Below are positions 6,589 through 13,460 of a DNA stretch of 13,460 nucleotides, one piece after another. The translations under genes and the position numbers were made by a program. Origin of the DNA: Bacillota bacterium (GTDB taxonomy: Bacteria > Bacillota > Clostridia > Oscillospirales > Ruminococcaceae). The notes beneath the pieces are model-generated. The model was given only the letters and a program-made list of their open reading frames with translations, was not told where the DNA came from and did not search any database. Location: assembly GCA_023439605.1 (NCBI GenBank), contig JAEXNS010000271.1, positions 1 through 13,460 of the forward strand, read 5' to 3'. Within the stretch, counting starts at the first letter, position 1. Each line of letters begins with the position of its first letter.

Positions 6589-8358
6589 TTATATATTTTC
6601 ACTTTTTTGAATAATCCTTTTTACTTCGGGTGAATTTGATGCAAGAAGTTTTAACGACATGCAGATCAAGGCTAAACCTATACCAGAGTTTGCTTCATCT
6701 TCACCAATGATTCCATGTGCAATAAGATTTCTTAAATTTGCTCCAGTATTTTCATTTAATAATCCTCTAAAGCTAAAAAGAATATCTTCATTAAAACATT
6801 CATTTAATTTTGGAAGCTCAAAAACAGAAGATAAAACCTTGTCTTTTGATGTTCCGTTACTCTCCAAAGTAACAACAATATCCCCACTAAGTTCAGCAAT
6901 GAACCTAAAGTAATTTTCAATTTGAGGACATAGTAAATGGAGTGATGAGTAGATGTCACCACTTAAACCAAGGTACAGTCCTTTTCTCCATATCTGTATT
7001 CTATCTTCAGAAATCATTTTATTCTTGTTAAAAATAAAATCCAAATCAGTTTCAGCAAAACTGTAGTTACTCTTGATATAATCAAGAGCGAACTTTAATA
7101 AAGTGCCTCCTACAATTTTGTTCTCGTATGTTGCTTCTAAATACATGTACTGCCAGAATACTTCCATTTCTTTTTCTGGGTTATTGATATCTAAAGGAGC
7201 TAATTGAAAAACAGTTTGTCCTTTAGAATTCATAACAGCTCTTGTACATAGGCTAGTAATAGGTGAGTTATATATCCCATCAATCATTTTTTTTCTAATA
7301 TCTGATATGATATTAAATTTTGTTATCTCTGAAAGCAATACTATAGCCTCATGAAATGAGAGACCATTAAACGATTCTTGTATTGAATTGTAAATCTTAG
7401 AAACATCGACCTGTTTCGAAATTGTATGCAAATTTTTCGTCTTTTTCTCTTGAACATAAATCAACTTACAGTGAACTTCATTAGCTAAATTCGGATATCC
7501 ATTTTTTCTGTATATGTGCATAGCATTTTTAAGATGTTTTTCACATATAAATACGTCACGATTATCGTTTGGTTTTTCAAATAGTTCTACTAGAAGATCG
7601 GCATATGATACCATACATTTCTTTGCATCTTCATTTTTATTCATCTTATTCAATAATTTAGATTTAGTAGTATGTGCTTCTTCAATCAAATCGATTCTAT
7701 TTGCTATCAAATCTCTATCTGTAGTTTGAGCAGTAATAAATTTTTCAATAATGGAAAGACAAATCTTCTTTTTTTCATCATCACAATACTTATTATCTAT
7801 CAGAATTGCAATTGATTCAATTGTAAAGAATGACGGATCTTTTCCATCTACTAATTTCATTTTTCCAAAAAGACTACCCAAACTATTATCAATACATTTA
7901 TCATAACCTACTTTTTTCGCAAAATATAATGAATTCTTAATTGCATCAATACAGTACCCCCACTGAATACAATCAAACCCTTCTTTGAATGCTTTTAGAT
8001 AATATTCAGCTGCTTTTTTTGCATATTCATAATCCTTCATAGTCAGCCACATAAATGCGTAGGTTTTAGCAGCTAAAGCCATTGGAACTTTATCAAAATC
8101 TATCGTAGCTAATAATGTAATGTCATTTTCCGAGAAACATGAACTTGAAAATTCTTTTTCTTCAGTCTTACATACAGTCTCCGAAAAAATTTCTGGCAAA
8201 TCATGTTTCGTGTGAATATTATACAGCAAGCAATAAACTTTTTGCTGATTTGAAGGTAAATCCTCGTATAGTGGATGTAAAGTGATAATAAATCTATAAT
8301 CCTCTTTATACTGCTCGTTTAAATAATCATATAACTCCTTGTATTCCTCGTTAGGCAC
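6589..8358 (-). CDS. DUF4209-like protein with C-terminal HEPN-type RNxxxHG motif
   Basis: A 589-residue, mostly alpha-helical protein with no signal peptide or membrane helix. The N-terminal two thirds look like a helical-repeat scaffold (for example SLAYxxA-like helices at about 95-150 and 225-320). The C-terminal 130 residues fit DUF4209: LHLLCPQIENYFR, then LRNLIAHG, with Arg543, Asn544, His548 and Gly549 forming the R-x4-H motif characteristic of HEPN domains, many of which are metal-independent RNases in defence and toxin systems. RNase activity is inferred, not shown; some HEPN domains are inactive. The start is GTG at 8358 with AAAGG ten bases upstream and an in-frame stop just before it; an ATG two bases upstream is out of frame. 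It stands alone between an integrase and restriction genes, which suggests cargo of the island. I know no firm function. Confidence 0.75.
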   Translation of the reverse strand: MPNEEYKELYDYLNEQYKEDYRFIITLHPLYEDLPSNQQKVYCLLYNIHTKHDLPEIFSETVCKTEEKEFSSSCFSENDITLLATIDFDKVPMALAAKTYAFMWLTMKDYEYAKKAAEYYLKAFKEGFDCIQWGYCIDAIKNSLYFAKKVGYDKCIDNSLGSLFGKMKLVDGKDPSFFTIESIAILIDNKYCDDEKKKICLSIIEKFITAQTTDRDLIANRIDLIEEAHTTKSKLLNKMNKNEDAKKCMVSYADLLVELFEKPNDNRDVFICEKHLKNAMHIYRKNGYPNLANEVHCKLIYVQEKKTKNLHTISKQVDVSKIYNSIQESFNGLSFHEAIVLLSEITKFNIISDIRKKMIDGIYNSPITSLCTRAVMNSKGQTVFQLAPLDINNPEKEMEVFWQYMYLEATYENKIVGGTLLKFALDYIKSNYSFAETDLDFIFNKNKMISEDRIQIWRKGLYLGLSGDIYSSLHLLCPQIENYFRFIAELSGDIVVTLESNGTSKDKVLSSVFELPKLNECFNEDILFSFRGLLNENTGANLRNLIAHGIIGEDEANSGIGLALICMSLKLLASNSPEVKRIIQKSENI

Positions 8359-8457
8359 ATTAATTCAACCTTTCAAACTTTGTACATATTTAATGACCAT
8401 ATACTACAAACGTCTATTTATTTTTATATGTATGCAACAGTTGATTCAATTGGTTTT

Positions 8458-8901
8458 CTAATGCTGTGGTTTGCAGAGGTCAGCACCATCCACAGCATAT
8501 CCAATATCCATAAGCATAATAATTTCTTCATTCCCATGAATATCAAGCTCTTTAGCTAGTACATCAGGATCAAAATAGTTTATCCAACAGCTGTCAACTT
8601 CTGCATTTTCGGTGGCAAGAAACATGTGTGTAGCAACTATTGTTGCATCCTCCATACCCGAATTTTTCTTTTCACCTGGATATGTGGAAACATTATTCTT
8701 GTCATAAGCAAAAACTAAAACAACAGGTGCATTTTATCTGCAAGGTGTTACTTTGTCAATCTTTGCAAGAATAGCATTAGATTTAACAACATAGATGTGC
8801 TGTTCCTGTAATTTTTTTGCCGTAGGTTCTAAACGACCTGCTTCAAGAATTTCATTGATTTTGCCGCATTCTACATCACGGTCACTGAAATTTTGATACA
8901 T
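8458..8901 (-). pseudogene. Decayed nitroreductase-family gene
   Basis: A single minus-strand frame from 8901 to 8458 reads like an FMN-dependent nitroreductase: LEAGRLEPTAKKLQEQHIYVV, then AKIDKVTPCR, a stop (TAA, 8744-8742 region), then NAPVVLVFAYD, MEDATIVATHMFLA, INYFDPD and LMDIGYAVDGADLCKPQH. The family normally reads CRYxAP at the stop, so this is a one-base nonsense change in the middle of the domain. The 5' end is also scrambled: the usual RYSVR start is only traceable in another frame just upstream of 8901, after an in-frame stop. The 3' end stops about 15 residues early. Nitroreductases bind FMN and reduce nitro compounds or quinones; this copy is not functional. The 65-residue open part (8458-8655) should not be annotated as a gene. 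Confidence 0.85.
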
Positions 8902-8976
8902 AATCGTATGTTATGACTGTATTTTTAGTGTTTCAAAATTTCACCCGATGGGGGATAAATATTTCAGTCATTAATC

Positions 8977-9002
8977 GTATTGAATCTACCTAAACTCAAT
9001 AC
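8977..9002. repeat. Inverted repeat GTATTGA/TCAATAC
   Basis: A perfect seven-base inverted repeat with a 12-base loop lies in the 160-base gap between the nitroreductase remnant and the membrane-protein gene. There is no T run, so it is not a clear terminator; it may be an operator or a weak transcript end. The rest of the gap shows nothing else recognisable. Confidence 0.35.
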
Positions 9003-9061
9003 TTTTAGATAAAAGACTGCTTGAGTTTCACGATTCAGATTATAATCAATCCTTCAATTAA

Positions 9062-9720
9062 TTACAAACAATCTCTATCGTATAAATCTTCCAATAAGCG
9101 TGTTAGGTACTGAAGTCTATCCATATTTTTATAAATAAGAATATTTGTAAAGTAAAAAACTTGTTTAAATATAAACCCAAAAATAAAAATACAACCAAAT
9201 ACAATAACTATACTATATAGAACTTCATCAATTGAAAAATCAAAACCCCATTCTTTACCTGCAAAATAAGCAAGGACAGGAAGTATATAAGTATTTATTA
9301 TTTTATCACCACCCTGCTTTTTTTCATCAATACTCATTTTCAATTTATCTATTTCATTTTGACATTTTTCTATTAATCTTTGTATTTTTAATTTATTGTT
9401 AATTTTAAATTCTTGTGATTTTAGGAGATTACTTAGATTATCTAATTTTTCATTGTATACTTTAGATGTCTCTTCCCATGTTTTTACTTTTGTTTTTTCA
9501 TCTATTATAGGCAACATGTACACTAACAAACAGCAAATAGTCGATAAAATCAATATTGACTTATTCCCCCTAAAGAAAAAAGAGAATATACTAAATCCTA
9601 TAATTGAAATTATTAAAACAATAAGTATAATAAATAGAACTTTTTTTCTTTTAAATAATTTCCAAACAGCATCTTTTTTTGTTTCATCTTCAAAAGCATC
9701 TAATAAAATATATATATCAT
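9062..9720 (-). CDS. Three-helix membrane protein with coiled coil; start out of frame
   Basis: The body frame is open from 9721 to the stop at 9062. From 9553 (a TTG without SD support) it gives 163 residues, but the open frame continues 56 codons further upstream with good protein character. The only good start, ATG at 9720 with AAGGGG eight bases upstream, is out of frame by one tract: ATG is followed by ATATATATAT then TTTT, and loss of one AT unit would give a 218-residue protein starting MIYILLDAFEDETKK. That protein would have TM helices at about 27-49 and 54-72, a charged coiled-coil region at about 73-140 and a third TM at about 165-190. The paired TMs plus helix recall SLATT-type defence membrane domains, but that is only a topological likeness. 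It lies 35 bases after the hsdR remnant, in the same operon. Either a frameshift pseudogene, a phase-variable gene or an assembly error. Confidence 0.6.
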
Positions 9721-9755
9721 TCTATATTCCCCTTATTATTAAAATAGTTTCCATC

Positions 9756-9845
9756 TTAATTATATATAAAATTAAAAATCATATCTGACAGCCATTTTTT
9801 AAATGAAGGATTATCGTTGTATTGCTTAAACAATTCCATATTATC
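9756..9845 (-). pseudogene. Detached C-terminal tail of HsdR
   Basis: Directly after the hsdR stop the +1 frame reads DNMELFKQYN and then DNPSFKKWLSDMIFNFIYN before TAA at 9758-9756, about 29 residues in all. Skipping one T at 9846 joins it to the hsdR frame without a gap. The sequence looks like coding DNA and like a type I R-subunit tail, and the internal ATG at 9839 has no SD. It is therefore read as the end of hsdR cut off by a one-base insertion rather than a separate small gene. Confidence 0.65.
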
Positions 9846-12800
9846 ATGCATCAATATTTACATCACTATCCGCCCATAGCTCACATTGAGTCATAACAAT
9901 TTGAACTGCATCATCCATTCCATCTGGTGGATATTTGTGTTTTTTCAAAAGCTTTTTAATCATCATACGCATTTTGGCTCTTGCCGATTCTTTCTTCTGC
10001 CAATCAATAGAACGATTTTTTCTAAGAGCATCAGCAAGTTCTTTTGTAATAGCAATCAGTTCTTTATTTTCATAAAAATCTTTAATAGCTTGTGGCTTTG
10101 TAATTGCATCATAAAATGCAAGTTCGTCTGGTGTCAATCCAAGTTGCTCACCATCTTTTTGTGCTTCTGCAATATTTTTTGCTATATTTAAAAGTTCTTC
10201 AATAACCTCTTCGTTTGTGAGCATTCCGTTTAAATATTTATTCATTGCACTTTGAATAATATTACTGAATTTTTCTGATTTAACTACATTGGTACGTCTA
10301 TAAACAGATACCTGTTCAGCAATTAATTTTTTAAGCAGTTCAACAGCTAAGTTCTTTTCTTTCATTTTAGAAACTTCATCTAAAAACTTAGGGTCGAATA
10401 ATGAAAATTCATGGCCTATATCTGAAAATAAGTTTATAACACCTTCACTTTTTATTGACTGTTTTAAAAGTTCATTTATTCTTGCATTCATTTCTGGCAA
10501 GGATATTTTTTTGCCCTGCCCTTGATTCATTAGTCTGTTAATAAGCACTCTTACAGCTTCAAAAAAAGCAGCTTCAAATCTCATTTCTTCTTCAACTAAA
10601 GATGAACATAATGAAAGTGCCTGATGTAAAAGCAGTGATTCTTTTATAAAATTATTTCTATCAATTTCTTTGCTTCTATCCATTATAAAATTAACTGCAC
10701 CACTGATAGTCTTCGCTCTTTCCAATTCAGAACCAGTCATAAATTCAGAATAATCAAAACCATAAAATAAATCACGACAAACAGATAATTTTTCTACAAA
10801 TTTTGGATATGCAACTTTTGATACATCTGTATCGCCATAATTCTTTCTATCTCGTGTTGTATAGTCATTCATAGCTTTTTTTAGTGCTGCTGCAATTCCA
10901 ACATAATCAACTACCAAGCCACCCTCTTTATCACCAAAAACACGGTTTACCCTTGCAATAGCCTGCATTAAATTATGCCCTTGCATAGGTTTATAAACGT
11001 ACATTGTAGCAAGTGAGGGAACGTCAAAACCAGTAAGCCACATATCAACAACAATTGCAATTTTCATTTCGCTATTATTATCTTTAAACTTTTTAGCCAG
11101 GTTCTCACGATTGCTTTTGTTGCCTATAATCTTACGCCATTCTTCAGGATCTTTATTTGTATCAGTCATAACCACAGCGACTTTTTCATTCCAATCAGGT
11201 CGCATATCAAGAATACATTTATAAATTTTCATGGCAATAGGGCGAGAATATGCAACTATCATTGCCTTACCAGTTAATAAATTTTGTCTGTTATTTTCAT
11301 AATGGTCTATAATATCTATTACAAGAGAATTTATAGTTTGTTCATTGCCTAAAATAGCTTCCATTTGTCCTAGTTCACGTTTGCTTTGCTCAATAACTTG
11401 TTCATCTGCATTATAAGACATTATATCATATTCAGTATCAATTAATCGCAATGTTGCTTCATCAAGTTTAAGTTTTATAACACGGCTTTCATAATAAACA
11501 GGTCGTGTTGCCCCATCTTCAACAGCTTGTGTCATATCGTAAATATCAATATAATCACCAAAGACTTCACGAGTGCTTCTGTCTTTTGATGAAATCGGAG
11601 TACCTGTAAATCCAATATATGTAGCATTAGGCAAGCTATTTCTAATAACTCTAGCTGTGCCTATAACACTTTTGGCTATTTTTTCTCCGTCCTCATTGAC
11701 TGTTATTTTTATTTTTTCAGATAAACCATACTGCCCTCTGTGAGCTTCATCTGCCATAACAATAATATTTCTACGGTCTGATAAAGCATCTTCTGATTCC
11801 TCAAACTTTTGCATAGTGGTAAAAATAATACCATTTGCTTTTCGTCCTGCAAGTAATTCTTTCAAATTTTCACGACTTGATGCTTGAATAGGGTCCTGTC
11901 TTAAAAAATTCTTACATCTTGCAAACTGTCCAAATAGTTGGTCATCAAGGTCGTTTCTATCTGTTAGTACAACTATTGTTGGGGAATCAAGTGCTTCTTG
12001 CAGTAAATGAGCATAGAAAACCATAGAAAGCGACTTGCCACTTCCTTGAGTATGCCAAAAAACACCGCCCTTACCATCGGTAACAGTAGCATTTTTAGTG
12101 GATTCAACAGCCTTTTTAACAGCAAAATATTGATGATAACCTGCAAGAATTTTATTTAAAGTTATTCCCTCATTTGAAAAGCAGATAAAATTTTTGAGTA
12201 TATCAAGCAGTCTTTCCTTTTGAAATAATCCCTCAAAAAACGTGTCAAACTGTGCAAATTCAGTATTTTCATAACTACCATCTTTAGTTTTCCATTCCAT
12301 AAAACGGTCTTCACCTGAAGTTATTGTGCCAGCCTTTGATGTGAGCTGGTCGCTAAGAACAGAAACTGCATTATAGATAAACATAGAGGGGATTTCCTGC
12401 ATATAATTTCTTAATTGCAAATATGCTTCCGAAGCATCAGTTTCTGAGCGTGACGGTGATTTAAGTTCAATGATAACTAATGGCAAACCATTTATAAATA
12501 AGATAACATCAGGGCGTTTATTGCTATTTTCAATAAAAGTCCATTGATTAGCAACAATAAAGGAGTTGTTATCAGCCTTTTTATAGTCCATAAGATACAC
12601 TATAGCTGAACGCTCCTCGCCATTTTCAAAATAGCGAACAGTTACACCGTTTTGGAGATAGTCCATAAATACAGCGTTTTTCTGCACAAGTTCACCATTT
12701 TCAAAGTTTTTAATTTTTTGGGTTGCTTCTTTTATTGCATCATCAGGCAAGCCTTTATTTAAATTATAAAGAGAATCTAAAAGAATTTCATCATAAACTG

Positions 12801-12909
12801 GACTTTTAAAATTTCTATCCCCTATAGCAGGTCCGTAAATATGTTTATAGCCCATATTTCCAAACAGTTCTATTACCGAATTTTCATAATCGGCTTCGGT
12901 GTATGGCAT
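9844..12909 (-). CDS. hsdR: Type I restriction enzyme R subunit (HsdR), frameshifted near the C-terminus
   Basis: This is the ATP-driven DNA translocase and nuclease subunit of a type I restriction-modification complex (HsdR2M2S1). The 1021 residues contain an N-terminal PD-(D/E)xK nuclease (RPDVILFINGLPLVIIELK, Asp134, Glu148, Lys150), then a superfamily 2 helicase core: Walker A TQGSGKS (287-293), VVLTDRNDLDDQ (about 313-324), DEAH (387-390), GFTGTP (433-438), TGFDVPS (626-632) and QAIARVNR (649-656), followed by a helical C-terminal region. All motor and nuclease residues are present. ATG at 12909 has AAGGAG eight bases upstream and lies 44 bases after hsdS. The frame ends early at TGA 9846-9844; about 29 further residues remain readable in the next frame, so the intact protein would have been about 1050 residues, close to EcoR124-type subunits. 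The truncation may weaken docking to the methylase core. hsdM is not in the window. Confidence 0.95.
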   Translation of the reverse strand: MPYTEADYENSVIELFGNMGYKHIYGPAIGDRNFKSPVYDEILLDSLYNLNKGLPDDAIKEATQKIKNFENGELVQKNAVFMDYLQNGVTVRYFENGEERSAIVYLMDYKKADNNSFIVANQWTFIENSNKRPDVILFINGLPLVIIELKSPSRSETDASEAYLQLRNYMQEIPSMFIYNAVSVLSDQLTSKAGTITSGEDRFMEWKTKDGSYENTEFAQFDTFFEGLFQKERLLDILKNFICFSNEGITLNKILAGYHQYFAVKKAVESTKNATVTDGKGGVFWHTQGSGKSLSMVFYAHLLQEALDSPTIVVLTDRNDLDDQLFGQFARCKNFLRQDPIQASSRENLKELLAGRKANGIIFTTMQKFEESEDALSDRRNIIVMADEAHRGQYGLSEKIKITVNEDGEKIAKSVIGTARVIRNSLPNATYIGFTGTPISSKDRSTREVFGDYIDIYDMTQAVEDGATRPVYYESRVIKLKLDEATLRLIDTEYDIMSYNADEQVIEQSKRELGQMEAILGNEQTINSLVIDIIDHYENNRQNLLTGKAMIVAYSRPIAMKIYKCILDMRPDWNEKVAVVMTDTNKDPEEWRKIIGNKSNRENLAKKFKDNNSEMKIAIVVDMWLTGFDVPSLATMYVYKPMQGHNLMQAIARVNRVFGDKEGGLVVDYVGIAAALKKAMNDYTTRDRKNYGDTDVSKVAYPKFVEKLSVCRDLFYGFDYSEFMTGSELERAKTISGAVNFIMDRSKEIDRNNFIKESLLLHQALSLCSSLVEEEMRFEAAFFEAVRVLINRLMNQGQGKKISLPEMNARINELLKQSIKSEGVINLFSDIGHEFSLFDPKFLDEVSKMKEKNLAVELLKKLIAEQVSVYRRTNVVKSEKFSNIIQSAMNKYLNGMLTNEEVIEELLNIAKNIAEAQKDGEQLGLTPDELAFYDAITKPQAIKDFYENKELIAITKELADALRKNRSIDWQKKESARAKMRMMIKKLLKKHKYPPDGMDDAVQIVMTQCELWADSDVNIDA

Positions 12910-12953
12910 TTTATCAACTCCTTTTGTTGTAAGTTAAACAAGAATTTATCTGC

Positions 12954-13460
12954 TTAAATATCTATTTCTGATACATCAAGTTCACCTGACATTAATTTTG
13001 GGAGTAGGGTGTCACGGAGGGTGGAGAGGGCTTGGGTTTCTTCTCTTTTAATTCTAATCATATTGAACATTGGCTCAATCATTATGTTAAATTTGTGCAT
13101 TATTTCTGTGGTTGGAATTATTATATTAATTGAACGAAGATTTGCTTGATTAATTTTAGCTTGAACAGCTCCAGTTACTATTGATGTAACGTTTGTTTGT
13201 TTAAATAATAGATATAAACTTTCCACAGTATATCCGTTTTTGCCTGTCATAATATGAGCGTGATTATTAACCCAAAACTTCCCCCATACATATTGCAATA
13301 TCGGATAACCATTTTTATCAATAACTGTTCCATCTTCACCAAGCAGTAAGTATTTCCCGTCAAATAAATAATCATCAACATAATCCATACAGGATGTAGC
13401 CCCGTAATAAGGATAGACTTTATTCATTTTATCTCTTTCAGTAGCTGAAAGGGGTATTCG
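12954..13460 (-). CDS. hsdS: Type I restriction enzyme specificity subunit HsdS (C-terminal part)
   Basis: The frame is open from the right window edge to TAA at 12956-12954, giving 168 residues of the C-terminal half. An ATG at 13427 is internal: the eleven preceding codons (RIPLSATERDK) are in frame and belong to the same domain. HsdS carries two target recognition domains that choose the DNA sequence for methylation and cleavage. Visible are a TRD core (YPYYGATSCMDYVDDYLFDGKYLL, with the typical YYGA and DGxYLL stretches) and the distal conserved helix ending TLRDTLLPKLMSGELDV, the dimer/HsdM-contact arm. It is upstream of hsdR in the same operon. The distal helix is encoded by unusually GC-rich DNA (13000-13040) compared with the rest. 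Confidence 0.93.
   Translation of the reverse strand, partial: RIPLSATERDKMNKVYPYYGATSCMDYVDDYLFDGKYLLLGEDGTVIDKNGYPILQYVWGKFWVNNHAHIMTGKNGYTVESLYLLFKQTNVTSIVTGAVQAKINQANLRSINIIIPTTEIMHKFNIMIEPMFNMIRIKREETQALSTLRDTLLPKLMSGELDVSEIDI

Noticed and set aside
6659..6913. Plus-strand open frame antisense to the DUF4209-like gene
   Set aside because: Shadow of the coding strand; no SD and no domain character. The same holds for 7514-7729, 9396-9788 and 9886-10191.
8458..8655. Independent 65-residue protein
   Set aside because: It is the C-terminal end of the nitroreductase remnant; the same frame continues upstream past a single stop codon with clear family similarity.

Overview
The window looks like chromosomal DNA from a low-GC Firmicute, most likely a gut-type Clostridia member. 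It is AT-rich, has strong AGGAG-type ribosome binding sites, uses TTG and GTG starts, and carries near-consensus TTGACA/TATAAT promoters. This placement rests on gene families and base composition only; no marker gene here settles the genus.

Left part (1-4140): a tightly packed leftward operon of core genes, murD > M42 aminopeptidase > M42 aminopeptidase > an N-terminal fragment resembling a GNAT acetyltransferase that runs off the window. Gaps are 1-3 bases and one junction is a 4-base ATGA overlap. Upstream of murD lies about 480 bases without a gene. It holds a hairpin-rich element with imperfect terminal inverted repeats and a probable leftward promoter. 

Middle (4145-4525): a rightward tRNA operon, Val(UAC)-Asp(GUC)-Gly(GCC)-Cys(GCA), behind a perfect TTGACA-17-TATAAT promoter that diverges from the murD promoter. 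None of the four genes encodes CCA.

Right part (4526-13460): an accessory region, best read as a genomic island at the 3' side of the tRNA cluster. All its protein genes point leftward. From the tRNA side they are: a non-coding stretch with a compact promoter/leader-ORF/terminator unit; a tyrosine recombinase with a complete catalytic set; a 589-residue DUF4209-like protein ending in a HEPN-type RNxxxHG motif; a decayed nitroreductase gene; a three-helix membrane protein with a central charged coiled-coil region; and type I restriction genes hsdR and hsdS (partial). hsdM would be expected further right. Membrane gene, hsdR and hsdS read as one operon (hsdS > hsdR > membrane gene).

The most interesting points are signs of frame disruption and possible phase variation. 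hsdR carries a +1 frameshift that removes about 30 C-terminal residues, still readable downstream. The membrane gene's good SD and ATG sit out of frame with its body, separated by an ATATATATAT tract, and loss of one repeat unit would restore the frame. The DUF4209-like gene beside an integrase and a type I system is a candidate RNase-type defence gene. The small transcription unit at 4802-5030 has no gene after it and may be an orphan attenuator or a small RNA. No CRISPR array, rRNA gene or complete insertion sequence was seen.
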